DNA of 64,000 nt from a bacterium (GTDB taxonomy: Bacteria > Armatimonadota > Abditibacteriia > Abditibacteriales > Abditibacteriaceae), in the NCBI GenBank assembly GCA_004172935.1, contig SDZD01000034.1:1-64000 (forward strand). Reading direction: 5' to 3'. This document shows, in pieces, positions 51,578-60,700 of the stretch. Numbering within the stretch: the stretch's first letter is position 1; each line of letters begins with the position of its first letter. A program made the translations under genes and the position numbers. The notes under the pieces were generated by a model. It was not told the DNA's origin, made no database searches, and worked only from the letters and a program-made list of their open reading frames with translations.

Positions 51578-52597
51578 TTATTTCAACTTTGCCGCCAACT
51601 CGGCGTTGCGCCTTGCTTTTGATTTGAGCGTTTCGAGTGCCGTGGTGGATGGGGCTTTTGCCTCTTCTATGAGTTGCGGGAGCGACTGCAAATCGGACTC
51701 TGAAGGTGATGCGACCAGTGGGGCACCGATGATATTGGCGAGGGCTTTGACTTTGGGGTCGTAGTCGAAGGCGACGACTGGGACACCGACTGAGGCCGCG
51801 AAAATGAGGGCGTGTAGACGCATTGCCAGCACCTTTTCGGCACCCGCCATGCGCGCGATGATTTCGCGCGGGTGTAGGTCGCGGGTATCGAGAATTTCGT
51901 CGGGGTGAACTAAGGAGCGAATCAAGACATCGTCTACGCCGGTTTGCATGGCGAGAAATCGCAGGGTTTTGCCTTTGGCCCTGGCTTCGGCTTTAATGGC
52001 GATGACGAGACGTTTAACGGCGTCTTCGCTGTGAGAGGGCCAAGTGCGCAGTGCGGCAATCCATTCGCCTGATGGCGAGGGAGCATCGTTGGCGCTGGCT
52101 AAATCCCACACTGGGTCGGCGGTGATTTCGACGGCACGGGTGACACCAATTTCGCGGAGCAGTTGGGCTGAATCGGGGTCGCGCACCGTGACGACCTTGG
52201 CGCCCTGAAAGGCGCTACGCGCCACTTTACGGGCCGTTGGGGTGTTGAGGGGGCCAACACCCTGCGCGTAGACCATAGTGGGCTTGCCGAGGGTCTTAGC
52301 GGTGCGCAGCAGGGTCGTGTAGTAGACGGCGTTACGAACGCTGGTGACATCCTGAACCAAACTGCCGCCGCCGCTTAAGAACACGTCGCATTTGCGGATG
52401 GCGGCGAGGAGGTCGCGCGGATTCTGGCGCCCGATGGCATCAATGCCATGCATTTTGCGCGTTTGAGCCGCGTCACCCGATGTCGCGGTGAAGGTCGCGC
52501 TCGAATCGAGCACACGCAAATGAGCGAGCATTGCCGCCAATACCGCTTCATCGCCCGCATTGGCATAACCGAAATAGCCGTTGATTAAAAAATTCAC
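51578..52597 (-). CDS. csaB: polysaccharide pyruvyl transferase
   Basis: A 339-residue enzyme of the CsaB type that adds pyruvate ketals to cell-wall polysaccharide, which anchors SLH-domain surface proteins in Gram-positives. N terminus GYFGYANAGDEAVLAAML, the CDVFLSGGGSLVQDVTS motif, the MVYAQGVGPL motif and MRLHALIFAASVGVPVVAFDYD are typical. It begins the operon with the histidine phosphatase and the SurA-like isomerase. SLH-domain proteins were not seen in this window; the link to surface anchoring is inference. Confidence 0.9.
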   Translation of the reverse strand: MNFLINGYFGYANAGDEAVLAAMLAHLRVLDSSATFTATSGDAAQTRKMHGIDAIGRQNPRDLLAAIRKCDVFLSGGGSLVQDVTSVRNAVYYTTLLRTAKTLGKPTMVYAQGVGPLNTPTARKVARSAFQGAKVVTVRDPDSAQLLREIGVTRAVEITADPVWDLASANDAPSPSGEWIAALRTWPSHSEDAVKRLVIAIKAEARAKGKTLRFLAMQTGVDDVLIRSLVHPDEILDTRDLHPREIIARMAGAEKVLAMRLHALIFAASVGVPVVAFDYDPKVKALANIIGAPLVASPSESDLQSLPQLIEEAKAPSTTALETLKSKARRNAELAAKLK

Positions 52598-52654
52598 GCG
52601 CCAAAGATTTTACTTTTGATGAGGGGGAGGGGCGCTTAGGACTCTGACCTGTCC

Positions 52655-54799
52655 TTACAATGGGTCTGGTTTTCCTATCAATTGAGGAGGTGTTAGTTCG
52701 AAATAGTCGAGGCCGAAGAGGGCACCGGAGGCGGTGGTCTGCGGATCGGAGCCGCTGACTTCGATGCGAACTCGGAATTTGCCGTCGCGTGGGGTGAAGA
52801 CTCCGAGCCTTACGCGACGACTGGGTTGGACTTGAGGCGCGTAGCCGTTGAAAACGGTGGTTGAAGGTTGGCCGTTGACGGTGAAGCGCAGCATTCCGTA
52901 GTCGCTGGCCTGGGTGGCGTAAAGGAGGATTTGGCGAGGCTGATTACCGGGGGCGGGGATTTCGAGTTCTACGAAGTCGCCGATTTTCGTTTCCTTGCCA
53001 AGAAGCTGACTGCCGCTGCTCCAACGCCTCGCATCCCAGGGGGACATTTCCTGTGGTGCCAGATTGTAGTCGGGCGAGCGGTTGACTATGGTGAGTTTTT
53101 CGGCTTCGATGGCGTTCTGGCTTAGCTTGGGTAATGTCAATGCCTCGGCTAGAGTTTGGACGGGCAATGTCGCCTGTTGAGGTTGGGGCGTGCGGTTGGA
53201 AGTGGCGCCGGGGAAGCCGTACCAGTAGGTTGTAGCGCCATAGGTGAGTGTGGTGGGCGCCCATGAGATGGTTTCGATGTCGAACTTTAGGGAGCGCTGG
53301 AAGGGGATGGCGTCGAGAGTGCGAACGCGGCCCATGACGTTGTAGCCCTGAGTAGAAGGGGAGTCGATGCGGATATGGTTGGCGAACGGGGTCTGGAAGA
53401 CGGGGCGCGGAGCGTAGGAGTAGCCGTAGTAATCTTCGGTTCCGGTGCCCATGTGCGAAGGGAAGGCTTCGCCGTCGACGAAAATCTTCTCGTCGCCTTC
53501 GCCGTACCATGTGGCGATGGGGTTGAAGAGGGATAGTGAATCGCCCGCGTAGACGCCGCGCCCTTTGATGTTGATGAAATTCCAGTCGCGGATTGTTGTG
53601 TTGGTGAGTACCTGGGGGATGGTTATAGCTTTCAGTCCCAACTCGAAGTGCCAGTTAGCGTGGAAATGCATCGAGCGCGCGTCCCATTTCCAAGGTGAGG
53701 TTGTAGCGTGTAGAGTGGCCTGTACTGGCGTGGAGCCGAGATTAATGAGCGAGATATTGGCTTGCCGTTGATAGGGCATGACCCAACGGCAACGCATGGT
53801 GCCGTCGCGCCCGACGCTCTGGTAGAAATTGCGTAGTTCGTTGACGCCAACGCCAGTGCCAAAGAAATCTGTGGCGGGGCACCAGATAGTGCGCTCGCCA
53901 TCGAATGTCAGTTGGATGACCACGCTTCGCAGCGCGCGTTCGAGTTTGGCGGCGGGGAGGTTGCCCGCGTCCAGTAATAGTTCTAGAGTTCGGACGGCGT
54001 GGGGGCCAGAGGGGAGGCCGAGAACGGAGGTTTCGTTCGGGAGCAGCTTTTTGTTGAAGGAAGTCAGGCGCCCGGCTACGGCTTGAGGCGGAGCTGTGAG
54101 CGCGCGTGCGGCGCTTTCGATGAGGCCGCTCGCCTCGGCGAATTGCTGCTGAGTCCAGGTTTTGACGGATGTGCCAGCAGGATATGTGCGGTAGTTGAGT
54201 TGGTAGTAGCGCTGGCCCTGACGTGGCCCTTCTTCCCATGTCACTTTGCAGTGTTTGGCGTAGGGGATGGGCAGATAGAGTGTGTTGCCGCCCGCAGACG
54301 TGGAGTAGCTGTCGTGGCGGTAGAGGAGGGCAGTGGGGAGTTTGAGGGCGCCCGCTTCCAAGTCGAAGGCGTTGAAAACGAGTGATGGCTCGTCGTTGCC
54401 ATCAAGGTAGATGCGGATTTTGCCTTCTTTGGGGGAGCCTGCTGTCAGCCAGAAACGGACTAAGGCGCCGGGGCCATTGGCATCGAGCATGACGCGCTCC
54501 CGGCGTCCGGCTTTTTCTTCGGTGCGGATGAATTGCGTGAAGTCGTCGTTAGCCGTCCATCCTGGCGTGTTGGGAGATACGGTGCGACGGTCGTAACTGC
54601 TGGCTTCGCGATTGGTGTAGGCGAACTGTGGCCAACGCGCGATTGCCTCGGCATCGGTCATGTCCTGAAGCAAAGAGGACAGCGAAATGGTGGAGGGAGT
54701 GGTGTTTTGAGCCAGAGCGTGTGAGGACTGGAGTGGTAGAGTGGCCAACAATAGGCCCGCCGATAGTGCAGTGTGCCGTTTTATTCGGTTGGAGAACAT
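52655..54799 (-). CDS. DUF2961 (GH172-type) exported glycoside hydrolase
   Basis: A 714-residue exported protein with signal peptide (RHTALSAGLLLATLPLQSSHALA), start ATG 54799 preferred over the longer frame to 54919. The DUF2961 core (about residues 110-400) has GALVRFWLTAGSPKEG, YLDGNDEPSLVFN, and the active-site signature IFVDGEAFPSHMGTGTEDYYG. Members of this family (GH172) act on fructofuranosyl or arabinofuranosyl linkages; the exact substrate here is unknown. The C terminus adds a beta-sandwich carbohydrate-binding-like domain (FVELEIPAPGNQPRQ to the end). Confidence 0.85.
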   Translation of the reverse strand: MFSNRIKRHTALSAGLLLATLPLQSSHALAQNTTPSTISLSSLLQDMTDAEAIARWPQFAYTNREASSYDRRTVSPNTPGWTANDDFTQFIRTEEKAGRRERVMLDANGPGALVRFWLTAGSPKEGKIRIYLDGNDEPSLVFNAFDLEAGALKLPTALLYRHDSYSTSAGGNTLYLPIPYAKHCKVTWEEGPRQGQRYYQLNYRTYPAGTSVKTWTQQQFAEASGLIESAARALTAPPQAVAGRLTSFNKKLLPNETSVLGLPSGPHAVRTLELLLDAGNLPAAKLERALRSVVIQLTFDGERTIWCPATDFFGTGVGVNELRNFYQSVGRDGTMRCRWVMPYQRQANISLINLGSTPVQATLHATTSPWKWDARSMHFHANWHFELGLKAITIPQVLTNTTIRDWNFINIKGRGVYAGDSLSLFNPIATWYGEGDEKIFVDGEAFPSHMGTGTEDYYGYSYAPRPVFQTPFANHIRIDSPSTQGYNVMGRVRTLDAIPFQRSLKFDIETISWAPTTLTYGATTYWYGFPGATSNRTPQPQQATLPVQTLAEALTLPKLSQNAIEAEKLTIVNRSPDYNLAPQEMSPWDARRWSSGSQLLGKETKIGDFVELEIPAPGNQPRQILLYATQASDYGMLRFTVNGQPSTTVFNGYAPQVQPSRRVRLGVFTPRDGKFRVRIEVSGSDPQTTASGALFGLDYFELTPPQLIGKPDPL

Positions 54800-54952
54800 T
54801 TGAGCTGAAAGCAAAAAGAAAATAGCAAGCAAATCAATCAATGTGAAATTACACGAGAATAGGTGATTTCTTGCAATATTCAGATAGCTTACTCTCAAAA
54901 CGAAAGGCGAAACAACCATAAAGTTTTCATCTAGGCCCTTAGCTGCTTTCGA

Positions 54953-55240
54953 TTATTTGTCGAAATTTTCGTTTGATTGAGGTTTTCCATACCATCGTTT
55001 CCAGAAAAAGACGCCGACTGCCCACAGGCTGGAGAATTTGAAGGTGGGATCGACGTACTTTTCGATAACGTAGAAAGCGAAATAGTAGAAGCGGCAAAGG
55101 CACCAGATGGCGATAGCTAATAGCAGGGCGTTGCGCCATGAAAAATTTTCGCCGAGCAAGGTAGCGGTTGCGACCACACCCGCGAATAGGAACAAAAAGC
55201 CCTTGAGGATGATGAGGCGGGAGGATTTGAGATCGCCCAT
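54953..55240 (-). CDS. small membrane protein of unknown function
   Basis: A 95-residue protein with two or three hydrophobic segments (LIILKGFLFLFAGVVATATLL, ALLLAIAIWCLCRFYYFAFYV) and a short charged C terminus (WKRWYGKPQSNENFDK). No family recognised. Same strand as, and about 155 bases upstream of, the GH172 gene; no operon structure is evident. Confidence 0.6.
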   Translation of the reverse strand: MGDLKSSRLIILKGFLFLFAGVVATATLLGENFSWRNALLLAIAIWCLCRFYYFAFYVIEKYVDPTFKFSSLWAVGVFFWKRWYGKPQSNENFDK

Positions 55241-55292
55241 TTACAGCATTGATTTTTACGGCATTTGAGGGAGTTTGTGCGGGAGTTGATAA

Positions 55293-55703
55293 TTAATCTT
55301 CCATGTCGGCGGGCGGGAAGCCTTTGCCCATGGCGGTTTTGAGAGGACGAAAGCCTAATTTGCAGTACAGTGGTTGGTGCATCGCTTCGGCGGTGAGGAG
55401 GAGCGCTATGTGTGGCCCGAAGCTTTGCATGATTGATTCCATCAGGGCGCGTCCTATGCCTTGACGCTGGAAATCGGGATGCACGCAGAGGCCGTGAATA
55501 GTGGCGTCGAGTTCGCCATCGGAAAATGCGTAGACGCCGCCCACGATGACGCCGTCGAGCAGGGCGATGCGGGTCGCGTAGGAGCGGATAAAGACTAATT
55601 CGATGAGTTCGGCGGTTTGAATACCCTTGAAGGCGAGGGCATAGACCTGAGCCAGTCGTTCCCAGTCGACGTTTTCTAAATTGGTTTGGATATTTAGAGG
55701 CAT
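55293..55703 (-). CDS. GNAT-family N-acetyltransferase
   Basis: A 136-residue GNAT enzyme. The acetyl-CoA loop is HPDFQRQGIGRALMESIMQSF, and LCVHPDFQ, MHQPLYCKLGFRPLK are diagnostic. ATG 55703 is preferred; a TTG at 55721 extends by six residues. The inverted repeat TTGCCACT/AGTGGCAA (55703-55721) overlaps this start. Substrate unknown. Upstream lies the DEAD-box helicase terminator, so it has its own promoter. Confidence 0.85.
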   Translation of the reverse strand: MPLNIQTNLENVDWERLAQVYALAFKGIQTAELIELVFIRSYATRIALLDGVIVGGVYAFSDGELDATIHGLCVHPDFQRQGIGRALMESIMQSFGPHIALLLTAEAMHQPLYCKLGFRPLKTAMGKGFPPADMED

Positions 55704-55721
55704 TGCCACTGAGAGTGGCAA
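55703..55721. other. inverted repeat overlapping the GNAT start
   Basis: TTGCCACT (55703-55710), GAG, AGTGGCAA (55714-55721), a perfect 8-bp palindrome with a 3-base loop. In mRNA it ends at the start codon and could mask it; as DNA it may be an operator. No test available. Confidence 0.4.
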
Positions 55722-55770
55722 AAGGTACGCCTATTTCGTTGAGGGCTGTGTCGGGGAAGAGGGCAAAACA

Positions 55771-55800
55771 AAAAAGGACGCCGGGTAGGCGTCCTTTTTT
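55771..55800 (-). terminator. rho-independent terminator of the DEAD-box helicase gene
   Basis: A 12-bp stem (55771-55782 with 55788-55799) with a 5-base loop; runs of A and T flank both sides. It is placed just after the helicase stop. Confidence 0.85.
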
Positions 55801-55821
55801 GTTTGTTGGTTTGGTGTCGGT

Positions 55822-57432
55822 TTAGCGACGGCGTTGGCGATTGCCGCCGCCGCGTGGGCCGCCTTGACCGCGTCCGTTTCCACGGCCGCCGCCACTGCGA
55901 CGCTTGCCATGATTGGCAGAGTGGTTCGCGGCCATCGGGAATTTGCCTTCGTTGTCTTCGGCGAAGGGGATGGGGGTACCCATCAATTTCTCGATGTCGC
56001 GCACGTCGCGCCACTGTTCGGGAGCGGCGAACGAGGAAGCGATGCCGCTGCGGCCCGCACGAGCGGTGCGGCCAATGCGGTGGACGTAATCGTCCGCCGA
56101 ATCGGGCAGGTCGAACTGCAAGACCAATTCGATTCCGGTCACGTCGATACCGCGAGCGGCGATGTCGGTGGCGACCAAAACGCGGTAGTAACCGGCTTTG
56201 AAGCCATCGAGAGCGGCGCGACGCTGGGCGAGGGTGCGGTCGGAGTGGATTTCCGCAGCACGGATGCCGATGTTGTTGACGAAGCGAGCAACTTTGTTGG
56301 CACGGCTACGAGTGCGAGCGAAGACCAAGACGCTGCCCTGGTTGTCGGTGAGAAGGCGCTCCAACAGAACGGTTTTCTCTTCCTGATCGACGACATACAA
56401 GCGCTGCTCGATGTTTTCGGCGGTGGTTCCGGCACGCTCGATTTCGACGCGCTTTGGTTCGCGCATGAACTCGCGGGTGAGTCCGACGATTTCATCGGGC
56501 ATGGTTGCCGAGAAGAGCAAGGTCTGGCGCTCTTCGGGAACCTGTTCCAGAATGCGACGGATTTGCGGAGCAAAGCCCATGTCGAGCATACGGTCGGCTT
56601 CGTCGAGTACGACGCAGTCGACGGCACGCAGGTCAACGTCGCCATTGCTGAGGTAGTCGTTGAGACGACCTGGTGTGGCGATGATTACGTCTGGGTTACG
56701 TCGCAGCTGCGAGAGCTGCGGGCGAACTGGAGCGCCACCGATGAGAACGGCTGTGCGCAGACGGAACGGGCCGCCAACGTTTTGGAACGACTCTTCGACC
56801 TGAAGCGCCAATTCGCGCGTCGGGAGCAAGATGAGGGCGCGGCCCTTTGATTTGCCCGAAAAGATGCGTTCGAGAATCGGCAGACCGAAAGCGAGGGTTT
56901 TGCCGGTTCCAGTTTGAGCGATGCCCAACAGGTCGGAGCCTGAAGCGACAACGGGGATGGCTTGAGCCTGAATCGGTGTCGGGGTCTGGAAGCCACGAGC
57001 GTCCAAAACTTCGAGCATTGGAGGCGAAAGTGGCAGTTGGTGGAAGGAGGTCGCGATCTCGCCCTCGGCTAAGGGCATGACGGGAAGTGTGACTTCGGCT
57101 TCGACGGGGGCTTCTTCGGCTACGGCAACAGGCGCTTCGATTTCGACTTCAGCCTCGACTTCGACGGGTGCGACGAACTCGGCGACTTCGGCCAATTTTT
57201 CGGGCATTTCCTTGGCGACTGCAGCGCGAGCTGCGGCTTTGGGGGATGCGGGCTTGACGGCTTCGGTTTGAGGAACGGTGTTGAGTTCGTTCAATTCCGA
57301 GGCGATGGCTTTCTTACGCTTGGTGACTGTTGGTTTGGAATTGTCCTTCGATTTTGGAGCTGTTTTGGCTGTAGACGCGAACGAAGGCTTGGCGGAGCGC
57401 TTGGGCTTCGCCTGGATGTCAGTTGAATTCAT
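55822..57432 (-). CDS. DEAD-box RNA helicase
   Basis: A 536-residue ATP-dependent RNA helicase. N-terminal extension of about 120 residues rich in Glu/Ala/Pro/Val, then the Q motif (GFQTPTPIQAQAIP), motif I (AQTGTGKT), Ia (PTRELALQ), Ib (TPGRL), II (VLDEADRMLD), III (SAT), and C-domain motifs with HRIGRTARAGR. A Gly/Arg-rich tail ends the protein, typical for RNA binding. ATG 57432 (MNSTDIQAKPKR) is chosen over the longer frame. Role probably in ribosome assembly or mRNA turnover; single gene. Confidence 0.94.
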   Translation of the reverse strand: MNSTDIQAKPKRSAKPSFASTAKTAPKSKDNSKPTVTKRKKAIASELNELNTVPQTEAVKPASPKAAARAAVAKEMPEKLAEVAEFVAPVEVEAEVEIEAPVAVAEEAPVEAEVTLPVMPLAEGEIATSFHQLPLSPPMLEVLDARGFQTPTPIQAQAIPVVASGSDLLGIAQTGTGKTLAFGLPILERIFSGKSKGRALILLPTRELALQVEESFQNVGGPFRLRTAVLIGGAPVRPQLSQLRRNPDVIIATPGRLNDYLSNGDVDLRAVDCVVLDEADRMLDMGFAPQIRRILEQVPEERQTLLFSATMPDEIVGLTREFMREPKRVEIERAGTTAENIEQRLYVVDQEEKTVLLERLLTDNQGSVLVFARTRSRANKVARFVNNIGIRAAEIHSDRTLAQRRAALDGFKAGYYRVLVATDIAARGIDVTGIELVLQFDLPDSADDYVHRIGRTARAGRSGIASSFAAPEQWRDVRDIEKLMGTPIPFAEDNEGKFPMAANHSANHGKRRSGGGRGNGRGQGGPRGGGNRQRRR

Positions 57433-57678
57433 ATATTGGCAATTGTGGCGCGTTGACCCCACACAACCGAAGCGGGCCAACAAGCAATTGCAAACCAACG
57501 GAAGACGGAGCCGAGAAATTCCCTTCTTTGGGACAAACGCAGGACGCGCGTTTCAATTCTACCATCCTCAGACGCATAAGTTCGCCTCGCGACCCATCGA
57601 CTTCCAGAAATAGCTTGATAAGAAGAGACTGGCTATTAATGCCGCGTAACCTGGCGGTTTTCTGTTCTTCTAAAATTC

Positions 57679-58587
57679 ATGCTCTTTGCTCGATCTCTCC
57701 TTGTATTGACGGTGGCTGTGGCCGGGTTGTTTGTGCCTGCACAGGCCCAGATGCAGAATCGTCTTTTTCTTAATGTTCCGGTCACGAACGCATCCGGCTA
57801 TAAAATCGCCTACATGCTCGACCCTCAACATAACAATGCTCCAGAAGAAGACTTCGCGTTGTGGCCGGGGTTGCCAGCTCAGGCGGACTTGAAGCCTCAG
57901 GCTGCGCGCTTGTTTGTTGCTGCTGGGAACTCGAATTATCAACTGCCTAATGGGGTTCTAGCTGTTACGGCGATGGAGGGTAACGAGGATAAAGGAGTCA
58001 CTATCTGGTATCCGTTCGTGCCTAACGTCAACATGGCGCCAACAAGTCCTATCGGTCGTGTCCTCAGCATGATCAAATGGTTCGATCAGCCTAATGATAG
58101 TGCCAGTGTGTACGCGAAGCTGTGGCGATTCACCGATGATATTCCCGAACCCTTCGCGAAGATGATGGAAAATTGGGATGGTAAGTCGCCTATTATCGAA
58201 CAGGTCGATCCTGAGGATATGCAGAACATCACCCTTACCGGGAACTATGTCAAAGATACGGACACGGCGAAGTACAAACTGAAAAGCGGTTTTCCTCTGG
58301 ACATGGAGTTTCATTCCAACATCGCTGCCAGGCGCAAAGACCCTGCGTTGCCTAAAGACCATGTGCGCGTGACGGTCGCGCGGTTTTTGCGTGATGGTGG
58401 AATGGGCATGGAGCCGGATGCTGACCTGACAGTGCTGTTCGATAGCCCCGGCAATTTGTGGGATCCGATTGCTGTACCGGAATTTTCGCCCTCGAAGGAC
58501 ATCGTCGTGCTGTTGCCCGAAGAGCCAGATAGAGATGAAGTTAAAGCGACCTTCCTGCAATTTCACCTCACTCCTGCCGCTGGGTAA
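57679..58587 (+). CDS. exported protein of unknown function
   Basis: A 302-residue protein with a clean signal peptide (MLFARSLLVLTVAVAGLFVPAQA). Mature part of about 280 residues is Asp/Pro rich with regularly spaced aromatic residues (WLWRFTD, NITLTGNYVKDTDTAKYKLKSGFP) suggestive of a beta-rich domain. No family recognised. Begins divergently from the helicase gene. Its function cannot be assigned. A GCGCGGG-rich intergenic stretch of 100 bases separates it from the MscS gene. Confidence 0.7.
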   Translation: MLFARSLLVLTVAVAGLFVPAQAQMQNRLFLNVPVTNASGYKIAYMLDPQHNNAPEEDFALWPGLPAQADLKPQAARLFVAAGNSNYQLPNGVLAVTAMEGNEDKGVTIWYPFVPNVNMAPTSPIGRVLSMIKWFDQPNDSASVYAKLWRFTDDIPEPFAKMMENWDGKSPIIEQVDPEDMQNITLTGNYVKDTDTAKYKLKSGFPLDMEFHSNIAARRKDPALPKDHVRVTVARFLRDGGMGMEPDADLTVLFDSPGNLWDPIAVPEFSPSKDIVVLLPEEPDRDEVKATFLQFHLTPAAG

Positions 58588-58688
58588 GGCGCGGGAATAG
58601 CGGCGAACAAATTGACACTTCGTTGATAGTGGCGCATCATTGGCCCTGAAACTGTTTTGGCTCAGGGCCAATTTGTCGTTTCGTTGTG

Positions 58689-59543
58689 ATGTTGCAGGTA
58701 TTGTTTATTCCAGATTTTACGCCCGCGTGGAACACCCTCCAGGGCATGGCGCGCGATGCCATGGGGCGCGCACCTTATTATGTTGTCGGTTTAGTCGTTT
58801 TTGGTATCGCATATGTGCTTTCTAAGCGCGTGCGTCTGTTGTTGGTGACTGGTGCGAATCGAGCGCACCGTGGCGCCAGCTTCTCGGTGTTGGTAGGGCG
58901 TATCGGCGGAGCAATGGTCGTGTTGGCTGGTGCGTTGGTGGCGGCGACCGTTATATTCCCGTCGTTCACGCCGGCGACTTTGTTTTCGGTGCTGGGCTTT
59001 GGTGGCGTGGCCGCCAGCTTTGCTCTGCGCGATATTTTGGGCAACTTACTGTGCGGCCTGATGATTTTGGCGAGTGAGCCATTTCGTATCGGCGACCGCA
59101 TTGAGGTCAAGGGGTTTCAGGGTAAAGTGGAGGATGTGCAAACGCGCGCGACGACCATTCGCACCCGCGACGGAAAGCGCATCGTGATTCCTAACACCGT
59201 TGTCTTCAACGAACCCGTCGAAGTGGTGACGGCTTTTTCCAAGCGCCGTCTCGATGCTTCCATCAATCTGACGGGTGATGATTGGGACGATGATAAGGAA
59301 CGCGCTATAGAAGCGATGAAAAAGGTGCTAGAAGTCGAGGACAGCCCCGAACCAGCGGCCTTTCTGCTCGAATTGAAAGACACCGGGGCGACGCTGGGGC
59401 TTCGTTGGTGGATTGATAACGAGAGCGCCGAAGTCGAGTCGCGTTCGCGTGATGCGGTTTTGAGTGCCGTCGCAAAGGCGCTTCGCAAGCCACCTGCTCC
59501 CGAACCCTCGCCTATTGCGGCTCCTGCTCCCTCAGAGGTGTAA
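58689..59543 (+). CDS. small-conductance mechanosensitive ion channel (MscS family)
   Basis: A 284-residue channel with two or three N-terminal helices and the conserved pore helix (ATLFSVLGFGGVAASFALRDILGNLLCGL, containing the small-residue-rich gate) and the beta domain (FRIGDRIEVKGFQGKVEDVQTRATTIRTRDGKRIVIPN). The ending is a Pro/Ala-rich tail. It opens on membrane tension to release solutes. ATG 58689; a GTG 3 bases upstream is equivalent. Single gene. Confidence 0.92.
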   Translation: MLQVLFIPDFTPAWNTLQGMARDAMGRAPYYVVGLVVFGIAYVLSKRVRLLLVTGANRAHRGASFSVLVGRIGGAMVVLAGALVAATVIFPSFTPATLFSVLGFGGVAASFALRDILGNLLCGLMILASEPFRIGDRIEVKGFQGKVEDVQTRATTIRTRDGKRIVIPNTVVFNEPVEVVTAFSKRRLDASINLTGDDWDDDKERAIEAMKKVLEVEDSPEPAAFLLELKDTGATLGLRWWIDNESAEVESRSRDAVLSAVAKALRKPPAPEPSPIAAPAPSEV

Positions 59544-59551
59544 CCGCCTCG

Positions 59552-59920
59552 TCAATACATTTGCTTTTTACGGCGGTTTCGTGGTTTGGGGGCAGGGAGC
59601 GTCCAGACATATTTGATGCTCTGTTCGACCCATTCTGATAGTTTGTCGGTATCTTTGATGACTTCTTCGGGGATGACGATGTGGGCTTTGAAGATTGGTC
59701 CATCCTCCTCGAATTGTAAGGCTTTCGCGCCATCATTTGCCCACTCTTTGGCTGTTTCGGCGTCGGCTTTGAGCGCCATGCCGAATTTGAATATCCACGC
59801 GAAAATACGCCCATTAACATAGGCGCCTGCGCCTCCGAACATGGGAGTGAAGGTGAGTTCCTGATGTGGCCCGTCGTTGAAAGCGGCGGAGAGGTAGTTT
59901 TTCTGTTCGTCGAGTGTCAT
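59552..59920 (-). CDS. TfoX/Sxy N-terminal domain protein
   Basis: A 122-residue protein with the TfoX N-terminal domain: LTFTPMFGGAGAYVNGRIFAWIF, FKFGMALKADAET, FKAHIVIPEEVIKDTDKLSEWVEQSIKY. In gamma-proteobacteria TfoX regulates competence; most single-domain members have no known role. It starts 8 bases after the Uma2-type gene and is likely co-transcribed with it. Confidence 0.87.
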   Translation of the reverse strand: MTLDEQKNYLSAAFNDGPHQELTFTPMFGGAGAYVNGRIFAWIFKFGMALKADAETAKEWANDGAKALQFEEDGPIFKAHIVIPEEVIKDTDKLSEWVEQSIKYVWTLPAPKPRNRRKKQMY

Positions 59921-59928
59921 GTCGCAAA

Positions 59929-60531
59929 TTACAGGGCGCCTTCGGGAAGATCATCGAGAAAGCGATAAAGTTCACCCAATGAAAATTCTATGCCGAGAGC
60001 ATCGAGCCGAACGCGCGAATCGCGGGTAAGGTGATGGCGCATTTCTGGGATGTCATCGGGATGTGGAACGCGCACGAATTGATCGAGGCGAATTTTGTCC
60101 TGCCAGATAATGAGATAGTCTGTGAGTGTGGGGATTTGGAAGTACGCGCCGAGCTTAGTTGTGAGGTCTACGTTTCTCGTAGAAGGTGATAAAACTTCGA
60201 CTAAGACGAGAGGTTCGAGTAGAGTTTGGGGAAAGCGCGAGTCGAATTTGGCCTCTTCGCAATAAATGGTGAGGTCTGGGTAGGCATCAACATCGTTGTC
60301 TTCGATGCGAACCATTTGATCGTTGGGGACCGCGAAACAACGGCGGTCGATTAAGGCGTTGCCCAAAACACGTGTTGCTTCCGCGATGATGCGGGCATGA
60401 CGGGGGCTTCCTCCGGCCATTGCCACAATGTGCCCGCCATAGAATTCATGACGTGTTGAGGAAGTGCGTTCGAGTTCGTAGAACTCTTCGCGGGTGTGAA
60501 AGGGGATGTCGAGGTGACGGGCGGCGCTCAT
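59929..60531 (-). CDS. Uma2-family (DUF820) putative restriction endonuclease
   Basis: A 200-residue protein with the PD-(D/E)xK-like Uma2 core: EFYELERTSSTRHEFYGGHIVAM (E-x-x-GG), DAYPDLTIYCEEA and LEPLVLVEVLSPSTRN. These genes are greatly expanded in Cyanobacteria, Armatimonadota and other phyla, with no known target. ATG 60531 lies directly after the perfect 44-bp tandem repeat. It precedes the TfoX gene by 8 bases. Confidence 0.85.
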   Translation of the reverse strand: MSAARHLDIPFHTREEFYELERTSSTRHEFYGGHIVAMAGGSPRHARIIAEATRVLGNALIDRRCFAVPNDQMVRIEDNDVDAYPDLTIYCEEAKFDSRFPQTLLEPLVLVEVLSPSTRNVDLTTKLGAYFQIPTLTDYLIIWQDKIRLDQFVRVPHPDDIPEMRHHLTRDSRVRLDALGIEFSLGELYRFLDDLPEGAL

Positions 60532-60542
60532 GAGTTGAGTTT

Positions 60543-60630
60543 ATGGCTTTGCGATGGACGGTCCCTTTCATTTTGCGGTTTGGTAAATGGCTTTGCGATG
60601 GACGGTCCCTTTCATTTTGCGGTTTGGTAA
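60543..60630. repeat. perfect 44-bp tandem duplication
   Basis: Copy 1 is 60543-60586 and copy 2 is 60587-60630, identical over 44 bases (both begin ATGGCTTTGCGATGG and end GGTTTGGTAA). It lies between the leuC terminator and the start of the Uma2 gene, so the promoter of that gene probably lies in or next to it. Origin by slippage or unequal exchange. Confidence 0.95.
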
Positions 60631-60655
60631 GAAGTAGGTGGATGAGGCCGAAAGA

Positions 60656-60688
60656 AAAACGCCCCGCGAATGTTCGCGGGGCGTTTTT
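60656..60688 (-). terminator. rho-independent terminator of leuC
   Basis: A 15-bp stem (60656-60670 with 60673-60687) with a two-base loop and a TTTTCTTTC tail on the minus strand. It follows the leuC stop by 13 bases. Confidence 0.9.
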
Positions 60689-60700
60689 CATTTTATCGGG

